NCBI GenBank assembly: GCA_035547835.1
Contig: DASZTW010000017.1
Coordinates: forward strand, 248,001 to 312,000
Source: Acidimicrobiales bacterium
Lineage (GTDB): Bacteria; Actinomycetota; Acidimicrobiia; Acidimicrobiales; Iamiaceae
Length of the DNA: 64,000 bases
Direction: 5' to 3'
The translations under genes and the position numbers were made by a program. Positions 8,338 to 16,504 of the stretch are shown piece after piece; the first letter of the stretch is position 1; each line of letters begins with the position of its first letter. The notes under the pieces were generated by a model that did no database searches, had not been told where the DNA came from, and saw nothing but the letters and a program-made list of their open reading frames with translations.

Positions 8338-8552
8338 TCAGGCGACTGGCGCGACCTTCGTCACCGAGTCGATGGGCATGGCGGCCGTGGCCGGCTCATC
8401 GACGATCGTTCCGCTCACCTCCTGCGTGAGCAGACAAGCACGTGGCGACGGGTGGGAGGGCCGTACACCTCCTGGACGGTGCCGCGCACGTCCTTCTCGA
8501 ACGCCCACGGAATGAGGACTTCGTCGCCGTAAGCGGGCTCGTTGTTCGCCAT
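8338..8552 (-). pseudogene. Frameshifted small conserved-type protein (about 71 residues when repaired)
   Basis: From ATG 8550-8552 (RBS GAGAGG) the frame gives M-A-N-N-E-P-A-Y-G-D-E-V-L-I-P-W and then G-T-V-Q-E-V-Y-G-P-P-T-R-R-H-V-L-V. It falls out of frame near 8425, and a neighbouring frame continues L-T-Q-E-V-S-G-T-I-V-D-E-P-A-T and P-I-D-S-V-T-K to a stop at 8338. A single missing base around GTCTGCTCACG explains the break. The repaired protein resembles small hypothetical proteins of the type I-P-W...G-T-V-x-E-V-Y-G-x-x-x-R-R-x-V that are commonly encoded next to HEPN-like genes; no function is known to me. It directly follows the HEPN fragment at 8566. Confidence 0.6.
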
Positions 8553-8565
8553 CGTCGTGCGCCTC

Positions 8566-8805
8566 TCACCACGGTGACGCGATGTCGAGCGCTTTCGCGA
8601 GCTCGACCGCCACCACTCGATCCATCGTATCCACCAGCCGGTTGAGCGACCGCCGGTGCGCACGGTAGGAGCCCAGCGTGGGCTTGACCTTGCCGGTCGC
8701 CACAGCATTGGCCAAGGTGTTCTCGTCGCCATGCGCGATGGCGTTCCTGAAGTCGACCAGCACGTCCCCAAGTCGGGAACGGGATCCACCAGTGCAGCCG
8801 ACCGG
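8566..8805 (-). pseudogene. 3' remnant of a RiboL-PSP-HEPN-like gene
   Basis: Only the C-terminal part of a HEPN-type protein remains: G-D-V-L-V-D-F-R-N-A-I-A-H-G-D-E, then K-P-T-L, Y-R-A-H-R-R-S-L-N-R-L and a stop at 8566. The R-N-x-x-A-H motif (R-x4-6-H class) is the catalytic signature of HEPN RNases. Upstream the frame is open for only about 14 more codons of doubtful sequence before meeting a 15-bp inverted repeat (8822-8860), where similarity ends. This looks like a gene cut off at its 5' side, with the break next to the palindrome. A GTG-initiated 65-residue peptide from 8763 is formally possible. Confidence 0.6.
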
Positions 8806-8821
8806 GCGACCCTCGCTTGTC

Positions 8822-8860
8822 GTGTGCGTGAAGTGGGCTGGGAGACCACTTCACGCACAC
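8822..8860. repeat. Perfect 15-bp inverted repeat with 9-nt loop
   Basis: GTGTGCGTGAAGTGG (8822-8836) pairs with CCACTTCACGCACAC (8846-8860) around GCTGGGAGA. There is no T-run after it, so it is not a canonical intrinsic terminator. It sits exactly where the truncated HEPN gene loses its 5' end, suggesting a palindromic mobile or intergenic element at a deletion or insertion boundary. Confidence 0.75.
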
Positions 8861-9045
8861 AGCTCGGCGGCCGGTAGGCGGGTGGCTGGCGCGGGACGGC
8901 CGTGGGTCACGGGGCGGCGCGGTGGTCCGGGCAGTGGCGGAGTTGGCAGCGGGGCTATACGAACAGGTGGTTTCGGCTGCGCCCCGCACGGCCTGAGCAG
9001 GAGTTTCGTGGCTGCCGCCGAAGCCGGCAGTAGGCCTGGAAGTCC

Positions 9046-9074
9046 GGTGATTTCTGCCGGAATGTCCTCATTTG
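9046..9074. repeat. 29-bp dispersed repeat, copy 2 (ahead of the EVE gene)
   Basis: GGTGATTTCTGCCGGAATGT followed by CCTCATTTG. Three mismatches to copy 1 at 5047-5075, same orientation. It ends 61 bases before the EVE-domain gene start, so a promoter or operator role is as plausible as a recombination scar. Confidence 0.6.
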
Positions 9075-9135
9075 TCGAGGGTTCCTGCCGATGGGAATCG
9101 GACGGCACGCGCGAAGCGCGTGAGAGGAGCAGACG

Positions 9136-10137
9136 ATGGGAACGGGCTTGGTGACGCTCGATGGAAGGCCGATCGCGGGCTGGCTCTTGAAGGCCGATCC
9201 GGCGATCTACGACCTCGAGGCGATGTTCGACCTCTACGGCGAGATCGACAATTGGTCGGTCCACCCGACGTATCGCATCCATCAGATGGACGCCGGCCAG
9301 CGGTGCTTCCTGTACGTAGGCAAAGGAGGCTCGTACGCGCAGGGCGCGATCGTCGCTGCCGGCGAGGTGACCGGCCCCGCATACCTCGACGAGGGTGGCA
9401 CCGACGGCCTCTGGATCGAGGGCGGCTACGGAGCACGGTGGTTCGTCCCCGTTGCGCTCCACCGACTGGCGACGCCTGTGCGCCGAGGCGACCTGAGCGC
9501 GGACCCTCGGCTTTCCAGCCTGGAGCTTCTGCGAGTGCCGCAGATGTCGAACCCCACCGTCATCCGGCCCGACGAGCTCGTGGCGCTCGATGAGTTCGAT
9601 CTTTCAGTCGTGGTGCCGACCGATGAACAGCGCGCGCGCCTCGAGACACGACGGACCATCGAATTGGACGACGACGAGCTTGTGGACGGGGACTACGACG
9701 AACTCGAAGAGCAGAGTCTCACGCTGTACGCAGCTGACCGCGACTGGTGGGTCGAAGGCGTGCGGGCGAAGGACGACCCCGGCCCGCACACGAAGTGGTG
9801 GGTGATCGAAACCGAGATCGACGAGCTCGACGGGGACGGCGACACGCTCTCCAGAATCGGCCCGTTCGAGTCCTTTGAGGTAGCTCTCGCTTCTCTCCTC
9901 GACCGGGCGCTCCAGTCGGACGGCGAGGGCATGCCCACCGGTGAGGACGAGCCTGATGAAGTCACGCTCTGCGCGAGCTATTCGTGTGCAGACGACTACT
10001 CCGACCTTGTTCGCCTCACGAACGACAAGTTCTGTCGCTACGCAGATCTGGAGAACGCCGTGATGGACGGCCTGGACGAGCCAGCCGAGATCTGGGGAGA
10101 TCTCCGCACCGCGGTTCTCGAGGCTGTCCCTGCTTGA
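9136..10137 (+). CDS. EVE-domain (PUA-like) protein, candidate modified-base reader
   Basis: A 333-residue protein with ATG at 9136 preceded by GAGAGGAG. Residues 14-145 fit the EVE fold: GWLLKADPAIYDL, G-E-I-D-N-W-S-V, M-D-A-G-Q-R-C-F-L-Y-V, Y-A-Q-G-A-I-V-A-A-G-E-V and a late L-L-R-V-P-Q-M-S-N-P-T-V. EVE domains bind modified bases in DNA or RNA and are often linked to modification-dependent restriction enzymes, which fits the neighbouring HNH, McrBC and SRA-type genes. The acidic C-terminal half (residues 160-333) is unrecognised and has no nuclease motif I can point to. It may supply recognition to a partner nuclease in trans; this is inference. Confidence 0.72.
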   Translation: MGTGLVTLDGRPIAGWLLKADPAIYDLEAMFDLYGEIDNWSVHPTYRIHQMDAGQRCFLYVGKGGSYAQGAIVAAGEVTGPAYLDEGGTDGLWIEGGYGARWFVPVALHRLATPVRRGDLSADPRLSSLELLRVPQMSNPTVIRPDELVALDEFDLSVVVPTDEQRARLETRRTIELDDDELVDGDYDELEEQSLTLYAADRDWWVEGVRAKDDPGPHTKWWVIETEIDELDGDGDTLSRIGPFESFEVALASLLDRALQSDGEGMPTGEDEPDEVTLCASYSCADDYSDLVRLTNDKFCRYADLENAVMDGLDEPAEIWGDLRTAVLEAVPA

Positions 10138-10196
10138 CGCTGGCGCCCAGCGCCCCGGAGTGGCCCGCTGAACAACAGCTCGCGCCGTTCGGACCT

Positions 10197-10347
10197 AGCA
10201 TCCACACGTCGGTGGCCCGTTGCTGGCGGCAACCGACGGGCGACAGAGCACCACGGCATGCCGCCAAGGCGCCGCAGGCGAGCGCGAGTTCGCTACAGCA
10301 CCCGACGAGGTGCCCGGCGTGCGCACCCTGCACGATCGGCTGCGCCC
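10197..10347 (+). pseudogene. Decayed fragment of a NERD-protein gene
   Basis: This 150-base stretch is clearly related to 5484-5634 inside the NERD gene. Shared peptide pieces are Q-S-T-T-A, R-Q-G-A-A-G-E-R and D-E-V-P-G-V-R-T-L-H-D-R. It has no start region, no catalytic D-x-K part and scattered substitutions. It shows that a second NERD copy once stood here, or that a segment of the first was copied, between the EVE gene and the membrane-protein gene. Confidence 0.75.
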
Positions 10348-10386
10348 AACTACTCAGATTGTGGCCGGCGTTGCCGATGCTGAGCC

Positions 10387-11058
10387 ATGGAACGGGCGGG
10401 CGCGGTGCTTCGGCCGCGCAAATTGAGCATGGCCCTCGTCGGAGTTGCGGCATTGGCAGTCGTGACAGTCGGGGTGTGGAAAGTGAACAGCCACACCGGC
10501 TCCACGACGGCGCTTCTCAGCGCCCCTCCGCCAGGCAGGGGGTTGGTAACGACAACGACCACAACGACCACAAGCGCACCGACCACCACTGTCGCGCCGA
10601 CGACCACGATCGCCCCGAGCGCGCAGATCGCGTCCGTACTCGATTTCCAGCCTGTCGGGGTGTACGTCGGACAGTACGAGGGCGACTACTACATGACCGT
10701 TGGCTTCCATATACATTCAAAGGCCGGCCAGCGAATCGTGGCCTATCAGGCGAGCATTCGGCTCTCGGCTACCGATTCGCTCGGACGGACGTATGTGATG
10801 GCGTTGCTGGACGACTGCACCGACCCACTCGATCCGGGTCAGGTACTCAACGGCAATGTCTCATCACTCGAACAGGCCGCCGACTCTGAACGAACGTGCG
10901 CCGCTGAGGAGTGGGATGCGAACCAATTCATCGCCGAGGAGATCGGGCTCTGGCGTGCATTGGAACACGGATCGACGCCGCACTACGACGTCACACTAAA
11001 CCGTGTGTCATTCGCCAACGGATCCGGCATCGGCACCGCGATCACCGGCACGCCGTAG
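10387..11058 (+). CDS. Membrane-anchored or secreted protein with Thr-rich linker, function unknown
   Basis: A 223-residue protein with a basic N-terminus (RPRK) and one hydrophobic segment at residues 15-32 (uncleaved anchor or signal peptide). A strikingly Thr-rich linker (residues ~55-78, an eight-Thr run then T-T-T-V-A-P-T-T-T) precedes an extracellular beta-rich domain of about 140 residues with three cysteines. The domain broadly resembles DUF4352-type extracellular domains, but no family is certain. ATG 10429 is an alternative start. Its 3' end overlaps the McrC gene by 17 bases in convergent orientation. The codon usage is host-like; its link to the surrounding defence genes may be accidental. 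Confidence 0.7.
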   Translation: MERAGAVLRPRKLSMALVGVAALAVVTVGVWKVNSHTGSTTALLSAPPPGRGLVTTTTTTTTSAPTTTVAPTTTIAPSAQIASVLDFQPVGVYVGQYEGDYYMTVGFHIHSKAGQRIVAYQASIRLSATDSLGRTYVMALLDDCTDPLDPGQVLNGNVSSLEQAADSERTCAAEEWDANQFIAEEIGLWRALEHGSTPHYDVTLNRVSFANGSGIGTAITGTP

Positions 11059-12274
11059 CCGCTAACGACGATCCAGGGATTGCTCTGGTCAGCGGCCGCA
11101 CCCAGGTCATGATCCGGTCGGCTAGGTCCTCCACCTGCTCAGCTACCTGCTCCGGTGGTCCGGCGAGGCTGATTGGGTACGTGCGAAGGACCTTGCCAGC
11201 GTGTCGGACGGTCACCACGTTCGTCGGTGTCTCGCCATCCGTGTCGCAGTAGATGAGCAGCCCCTCCGGCAAGTTCAACGCCGTCGCATAGGCGAGCAGC
11301 TGGAAGAAATCGGAGCTGTAGGCCGCGTCGCCCTTGAGCACCTTGTACTTCAGGTCTGCTACGTACACAGGCTCACCCATTCGATGAAACTCCAGATCTG
11401 GGCGCATCGGCACTCTTCCACCCTCACCGAGGTGGCGCATGGTCTGGGCGGCAACGGTGAGCTGCCCGGTCAGCAGCAGGCGCAGTCGTTCCGTCACAAA
11501 CTGCTCGAACAGCTTGTTCATGTCGAGAAGGAATGACTCTGCGCGTGTTCCCCCGGCGGTGTCGACGAGGGTTGATCGGTCGAGGATCAATCGCGCGAGT
11601 CGCAGAGCCGGCATGTAGTGCGCGTTGAGACGCGTCTCGGCTACCTGGTCGAGGTCCTCGGCGCGGACGTGCCGGTCGTCGACGGTGTCGAGGGCAACGA
11701 GTTGTCGGCGGAGAACCAGGCGGTCGATGGGCCGGACACGCTCGATGCGCACCGCGCGCCGGATTGCCGCCTTCAAATAGCGATTCTCCAACACATCGGG
11801 CGTGAACTCATCGAACTGACAGTCAACGGGAGCCAGCAGACCGCCGCGTGCGAACTGCCTGACGAGGTCAACCCGGCCCCGGAGGGCGACGAGCGGCTCG
11901 CGGTGCTCGCGATACGACCGGTAGCACCCGCGGGCGAGCGCGCCCTCCGCAGAGCGCGCGAAGAAGGCCACGACAGCGGGCAAGAGGTCGCCGACGGTCG
12001 CGTAGTCCGCGAATTGTCGGCGCCATGCCTTGTCAGGCAAGCCCACCTCGAGCAGGAACAAGAGATTGTCGAGTGCGATCTTCGGACGGATCCGAATCGC
12101 AAGCCCGTCGACCGAGACCGACCCAACCATTTGTGTGGCCTTCACCTGCCACATGCCGTCGACTGCATCGGGGCTGACGGCAACAGCGTTGGTGGCTGCG
12201 AGTGCACTGGCTTGGTGGCTGCTCATCGCAACCGTCCGTTCCTCGTACTCGCGCATGATGACGACTTCAGCCAT
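11042..12274 (-). CDS. mcrC: McrC-like nuclease subunit of a McrBC type IV restriction system
   Basis: A 410-residue protein. The N-terminal part (VSVDGLAIRIRPKI, NLLFLLEVG) and the middle (Y-R-x-x-R-E, L-V-A-L-R-G-R-V-D, N-R-Y-L-K-A-A-I) follow the McrC family. The C-terminal PD-(D/E)xK nuclease is intact: R-P-D-L-E-F, then V-A-D-L-K-Y-K, with F-F-Q-L-L-A-Y-A-T-A afterwards. McrC is the nuclease that cuts DNA once the McrB GTPase ring has translocated to it after recognising methylated or otherwise modified cytosines. It lies 20 bases downstream of mcrB in the same direction, the normal gene order. Confidence 0.9.
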   Translation of the reverse strand: MAEVVIMREYEERTVAMSSHQASALAATNAVAVSPDAVDGMWQVKATQMVGSVSVDGLAIRIRPKIALDNLLFLLEVGLPDKAWRRQFADYATVGDLLPAVVAFFARSAEGALARGCYRSYREHREPLVALRGRVDLVRQFARGGLLAPVDCQFDEFTPDVLENRYLKAAIRRAVRIERVRPIDRLVLRRQLVALDTVDDRHVRAEDLDQVAETRLNAHYMPALRLARLILDRSTLVDTAGGTRAESFLLDMNKLFEQFVTERLRLLLTGQLTVAAQTMRHLGEGGRVPMRPDLEFHRMGEPVYVADLKYKVLKGDAAYSSDFFQLLAYATALNLPEGLLIYCDTDGETPTNVVTVRHAGKVLRTYPISLAGPPEQVAEQVEDLADRIMTWVRPLTRAIPGSSLAATACR

Positions 12275-12294
12275 CTGCCAAATCCACAGCGGCT

Positions 12295-15200
12295 CTAGTC
12301 ACCTGCGTCGGCCATGCCAGGCTCGGCCGCATGCCCCGCCTCGCCGTCTGGTCCGCCCGTCGGAACAGCGGATCCCAACGGTTCGGACTGGTGCGCGCCG
12401 GCCTCGAGCGCCGCTGCCTCGGCCTCTTCCGCCTCGTCGAGTGTGTTCGCTCCGGCCGCACCGCGATAACGGCTCACCACCTCCGCGAACCGAAACTGCT
12501 CGATCTCCTCGTCGTGACCGTAGAACTGGTCCTCGATCAGCGGCTCGATGTTGGCCTTCCAGATCTTGGCGAGCGAAGCCTGGGTGAGATCCGGCTGCAT
12601 GAAGTAGCTCGGCCCGAGCTGCGCAGTGGGCCCCAACCTTTTCCGCAGCTCCTCGTTCACGCCCGCCACTAGGCCGCCAACCCACCTCACGCCTTGGTGC
12701 TCTTCGAGCCAGCGCTCAAGCAACCCCTCAATCGGCGGGCGATCGGGAAAGAACGGGATGAAGTCGAAACGTCGACGCATGGCAGCGTCAACCAACGCAA
12801 TTGAGCGGTCTGCCGTGTTCATGGTGGCGATGAAGCACAGGTTGGGCGGGAGAGTGAACTCCTCGTTGGGCCGGTACAGGGTACGCACCGCCTCATTCCG
12901 GTATTCGAGGAGATACAGCAGTTCCCCGAGTACCTTGGCTACGTTCGCTCGGTTCAACTCATCGATCACAAGGACGTGGCACCGCTGCGGAGCTTTGCGC
13001 GCGGCATCGGCGAGCAGCCGCAGTGGACCGTCGACGAGCTCGTAGGTCATTTGGCCATCCGCCACCTTGGGCCGGTAGCCCTCGAAGAAGTCCTCATATG
13101 AGGTGGAGGGGTGAAACTGGACGACGGCGCGCTCACCTTCGCCAGGCGCGAGGGCCGCGGCCAGGCGCTTGGCCACGAACGTCTTGCCCGTGCCCGGAGG
13201 GCCGTAGAACACAACCTGCTTTCGACTCTTCGGATTGTTGATCTCGAGCGTTGCTGCGATATCGGCGAGGAACGCCCGATCGAGATAAAGCTCGGACGCG
13301 GCGACCGTCAGCGGGTCGAGCGCAGACTCGACGTCCTCGGGCTCGTCGGGCTCGTCGCGGTTGGCGTCCAGCCCGACGAATGCGCAGAAGTCAGACCACT
13401 CTTCGTTGCTCCAGCCGCTCGGCGGCTCGCCCGCGTATCTCGTGACCGTCCACACCACGCTCTGGGCATCGAGTCGGTCGCGCAACGGATAGGACCACGA
13501 GGCGCTCGCCTCGATCAGCTCGTCGAGGAACTGGCTGATGAAGCCGTACAGGTCGGCAGAGCTTGACGTTGCAGGCTCGGGCTGCCATCCGATCAGCCTC
13601 CAGGACTGGCGGAACGGAGTTACCTTCATCGGAGGGTGCTCAGCCCAGCCAAGCGCCATTAGGAGGAAGCTCCCCAGGTTCAGGCGCTTGCCAAGGGTCG
13701 CGACGCCGGTCACCCGAGCCAGGAGGTCGAATTCGCGCATGCCTGCTTCCGCGTCCGGCGAGGTCCAGAGCCCTTCGACGGCCGACAGCGCTGCGTCGGG
13801 ATCGCTCTCTACCCAACTCGTCCAGTCAGCCTTCAGCCGCCAGCTCACGAGGTTCTGAGCGGGGCTATCGAGTTCGCCGGTCACCCGGTCGAGAAGGTCC
13901 GCACTGTTACGGCCGAGGTCTCGGCGAAGCGCCGCCAAGCGTTCGCCTGCATCCACCTTGTAGTTGCGCTCCCACTCGTCGAAGTCCGGATGCGCGTGGA
14001 AGCGCTCCGCCCACTTCAGATACTCCGACCATCCGTCGCTTCGTTCGGGCTCGTCCGCGTTTTCGGTGTCCAGTTGGACCAGATTGTCGAGCAGGGGCCG
14101 CGTTGCCGCGGCCGCCTCGACAACCGCCGCGCGGACGTCGAGGTCAGCAAGCTCAGACCGTGTGAACCAGCGGGCGTAGATGAGCTCGCCAGGCATCCCA
14201 CCTACAAAGCCGAGGTCGTCGCCGCGTTTGGAACCGCGTGCCCCGATCAGCCGGTACCCGGGGAGCCCGGCCGCTTCGAACGTGCCAACAATCTGTTCCC
14301 AGACCTCTCCTTTGAACCAACCTGGTCTCAGCCCAATGGCCACGCCGCTCGCGTTGAGCCAGAGCCTCACGCCGAGTCCGCCATGGCCCTTCACCGCCCA
14401 GTTCGCCCAAAGGTCAGAGCGGGGGCGGTCCTCGCTCCAGTGGCGCGAAAGCCGACTCGGCGCGAGGTCTCGCCCGGCTGCCTCCGAGACGGCTTCGGCG
14501 ATCTCGGCCGCGATGTACGAGCCCACGCTGACCAGCGCGGCGGCGTTTTGTTCGAGTTCGTCGGGCGCAACCGAATCGACCTCGATGCCGAACGAGCACC
14601 GGTCCGCTAGAGACTCGTCGAGGAATACGGGTCGGCGCTGTCCCCACCACGACGCGGTGTTCTCAAACCTGATGAAGTCATCGTCCACCTCGCGGATTCG
14701 TTCGATTGCCACGAGGTAGCGCTCAATGGGCACAGTCGGAAGCGGCTCTCCAATGAGGTACGCAAGGAACTCGCCGACACTCCGCCAAAGCACCGGCCAC
14801 GTGCCGTGGTCTTGCAGTGCCCAGAAGTAGGAGAGGAGGAACGGCGAGCGGCCGGGGGCCGGGTGGTGGCCGGACTTCACCGATTCCACGTAGTCCACGA
14901 AACCTTGAAGCTTCTCCCGCGCCTCGGGCAGCCCTGACGGCGCGACAAGTGAGGCCGCTAGTAGTTGAGCGAACTCGGGATGCGCGTCAGACGTCTTGGC
15001 AAGCTGGTGGACGAACATCTGCCCCGATGCTCCGTCGAAGGCGAGCGTCTCAGGCTTCCTCGCCCAAAGCTGCAGGGCGGAGGTGAACGCTCCTACATCA
15101 CCGTCTCCCTGCAGTCTCTGAAGGATCTCCAAGGCTTCGTCGGCGCTCGCGACGAAACCGTCATTCGCGGCTCGCCGGTCGGTCACCTCGCCGGGGTCCG

Positions 15201-15615
15201 CTTCCCAACGCGACGCGTGGGCTTCATACCATCGGCGTCGTAGCGCGAGCTCAGGGGCCTGCGGTTGGTTCCGTCCGGCCCCCATCGGCGTGCCGTCAAC
15301 TGACTTCCAGTCCAACCATCCGTTCGCTGAACGACCGAGGAGTACCTCGGCGGCCTGGCTCGGAGAGCTGAACGTGGTGTCTCGCGTCATGCGCAGCCGG
15401 GATCCGTCAACCACCAAAATCCCGTCTGCTCGGAGCCGGCTCCGCAACTTGCTGCTGCCAACCGGCATCGATGGCACCTCGCTGGCACGGGCGTAGGCGC
15501 CCGCTCGAACAGTGAAGTCAGTGCCGCTCCCCGGGTTGCCGGTGCCCTCAGCGTCAGGCCCTCTGAGGTGAAAGGCTCCCTCTGCGCTGCCGGCCACGTC
15601 GCCATCTCCCGCCAT
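12295..15615 (-). CDS. mcrB: McrB-like AAA+ GTPase with DUF4357-like and extra N-terminal domains
   Basis: About 1106 residues from ATG 15613-15615, chosen for its GGGGAG ribosome site; earlier in-frame ATGs lack one. The C-terminal AAA+ module has Walker A G-P-P-G-T-G-K-T, Walker B L-V-I-D-E-L-N-R-A-N, the McrB signature T-M-N-T-A-D-R-S-I and R-R-R-F-D-F. That makes it the motor of a McrBC complex. Residues ~60-100 resemble DUF4357 (SPSQAAEVLLGRSANGWLDW), a small domain often found on nucleases. A long central region (residues 110-700) is probably the DNA-reading part and is much larger than in E. coli McrB. It is first in an operon with mcrC. Confidence 0.85.
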   Translation of the reverse strand: MAGDGDVAGSAEGAFHLRGPDAEGTGNPGSGTDFTVRAGAYARASEVPSMPVGSSKLRSRLRADGILVVDGSRLRMTRDTTFSSPSQAAEVLLGRSANGWLDWKSVDGTPMGAGRNQPQAPELALRRRWYEAHASRWEADPGEVTDRRAANDGFVASADEALEILQRLQGDGDVGAFTSALQLWARKPETLAFDGASGQMFVHQLAKTSDAHPEFAQLLAASLVAPSGLPEAREKLQGFVDYVESVKSGHHPAPGRSPFLLSYFWALQDHGTWPVLWRSVGEFLAYLIGEPLPTVPIERYLVAIERIREVDDDFIRFENTASWWGQRRPVFLDESLADRCSFGIEVDSVAPDELEQNAAALVSVGSYIAAEIAEAVSEAAGRDLAPSRLSRHWSEDRPRSDLWANWAVKGHGGLGVRLWLNASGVAIGLRPGWFKGEVWEQIVGTFEAAGLPGYRLIGARGSKRGDDLGFVGGMPGELIYARWFTRSELADLDVRAAVVEAAAATRPLLDNLVQLDTENADEPERSDGWSEYLKWAERFHAHPDFDEWERNYKVDAGERLAALRRDLGRNSADLLDRVTGELDSPAQNLVSWRLKADWTSWVESDPDAALSAVEGLWTSPDAEAGMREFDLLARVTGVATLGKRLNLGSFLLMALGWAEHPPMKVTPFRQSWRLIGWQPEPATSSSADLYGFISQFLDELIEASASWSYPLRDRLDAQSVVWTVTRYAGEPPSGWSNEEWSDFCAFVGLDANRDEPDEPEDVESALDPLTVAASELYLDRAFLADIAATLEINNPKSRKQVVFYGPPGTGKTFVAKRLAAALAPGEGERAVVQFHPSTSYEDFFEGYRPKVADGQMTYELVDGPLRLLADAARKAPQRCHVLVIDELNRANVAKVLGELLYLLEYRNEAVRTLYRPNEEFTLPPNLCFIATMNTADRSIALVDAAMRRRFDFIPFFPDRPPIEGLLERWLEEHQGVRWVGGLVAGVNEELRKRLGPTAQLGPSYFMQPDLTQASLAKIWKANIEPLIEDQFYGHDEEIEQFRFAEVVSRYRGAAGANTLDEAEEAEAAALEAGAHQSEPLGSAVPTGGPDGEAGHAAEPGMADAGD

Positions 15616-16504
15616 CGCTGCTCCCCTAGGTAGCCCCATCCCAGTCGAGCACATCTGGCCGCGTTACGTCTGCGGGGTGCAGATCCCGCCGGCTTGCAGG
15701 CGACAGCCCCACCGCTCGGCGCGTACCGCCAGCAGGCCACTCAAGCAGCGGGACCCCATGAGACCAACTCCAACCGGGCGTCTCGGCGTTCGACGGGCCT
15801 GACCTCTGGAAGACCGACTCCCGTCACGTGGTCGGGTTCGAGGACGTGATCCTCCGTATGTTCAGGCCTCTATTGCGGGCTGGCTGGGGTCAGTGCGGCG
15901 CGGTTGGAGGAGTTCCGCCATCGAGCCGTCGGAGTCGGGAAGGTCCACACGACGCTCGAACGGCATTCACTGCGTGATTCAACCGTTCCGGTGAGTGTTC
16001 CACCACACCTTTCGACGGTGGGCTCGGGGGGACGCGGTGAAAGCGAGCACGTCGGTCCTCGCATCTCACATCGACGCGACGGCGAGAGGGAACCGCTCGG
16101 CGAGTGTCAGCCTCGTCCCAGCGCGCCGCGTTGGCGGCGAGGTCGGTGAGCGTGAAGATCGACCGGAATTCACTAACGACACCCCGCGAAGTGCCGAGAC
16201 TGCACGCTCATTTCTGAACCAGGCACGTTTCGTAAGCTCCGCGCGATGTCACCGAGGACCGGTATGGTCCGGGCATGGGCGGTCATCTCGCTGACGTGGA
16301 CAAGAGCGTCCCCTCGGACGCGCTCGGCCGACTGCACCTGCGCGAGGCGATCACGTGGACCCTTGGTCACGATCTTCGGACCATGTCTAGCCGGCTCCAA
16401 CATCGTTCGGTGGTGGCGTGTCACTTGTTCGCGCCCCGTGGCCGCTGGGCTACCGGTGGACGCTGCTCGACGGCACAGTCCTATCCATTCCAAGGAGGAT
16501 CAGT
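15616..16504. other. Long gap between the McrBC and TIR genes, no supported gene
   Basis: About 890 bases in which all frames give short, compositionally odd peptides. A frame at 15763-15870 (plus) reads P-D-L-W-K-T-D-S-R-H-V-V-G-F-E-D-V and could be a gene scrap, but it has no start and I cannot name it. Near 16260 there is a GGACC/GGTCC inverted pair around GGTAT. The end of the gap carries the strong ribosome site of the TIR gene. It probably contains the divergent promoters of mcrB and the TIR gene. Confidence 0.5.
16492..16499 (+). promoter_or_regulatory. Strong Shine-Dalgarno site fixing the TIR gene start
   Basis: AAGGAGGA lies 5 bases before GTG 16505, an almost perfect anti-16S match. 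It decides the start against an upstream ATG at 16418, which would add 29 residues of different composition. Confidence 0.8.

Noticed and set aside
8822-8860. Intrinsic terminator call for the 15-bp inverted repeat
   Set aside because: No run of T follows on either strand and the stem is followed by GC-rich DNA, so it is listed as a repeat instead.
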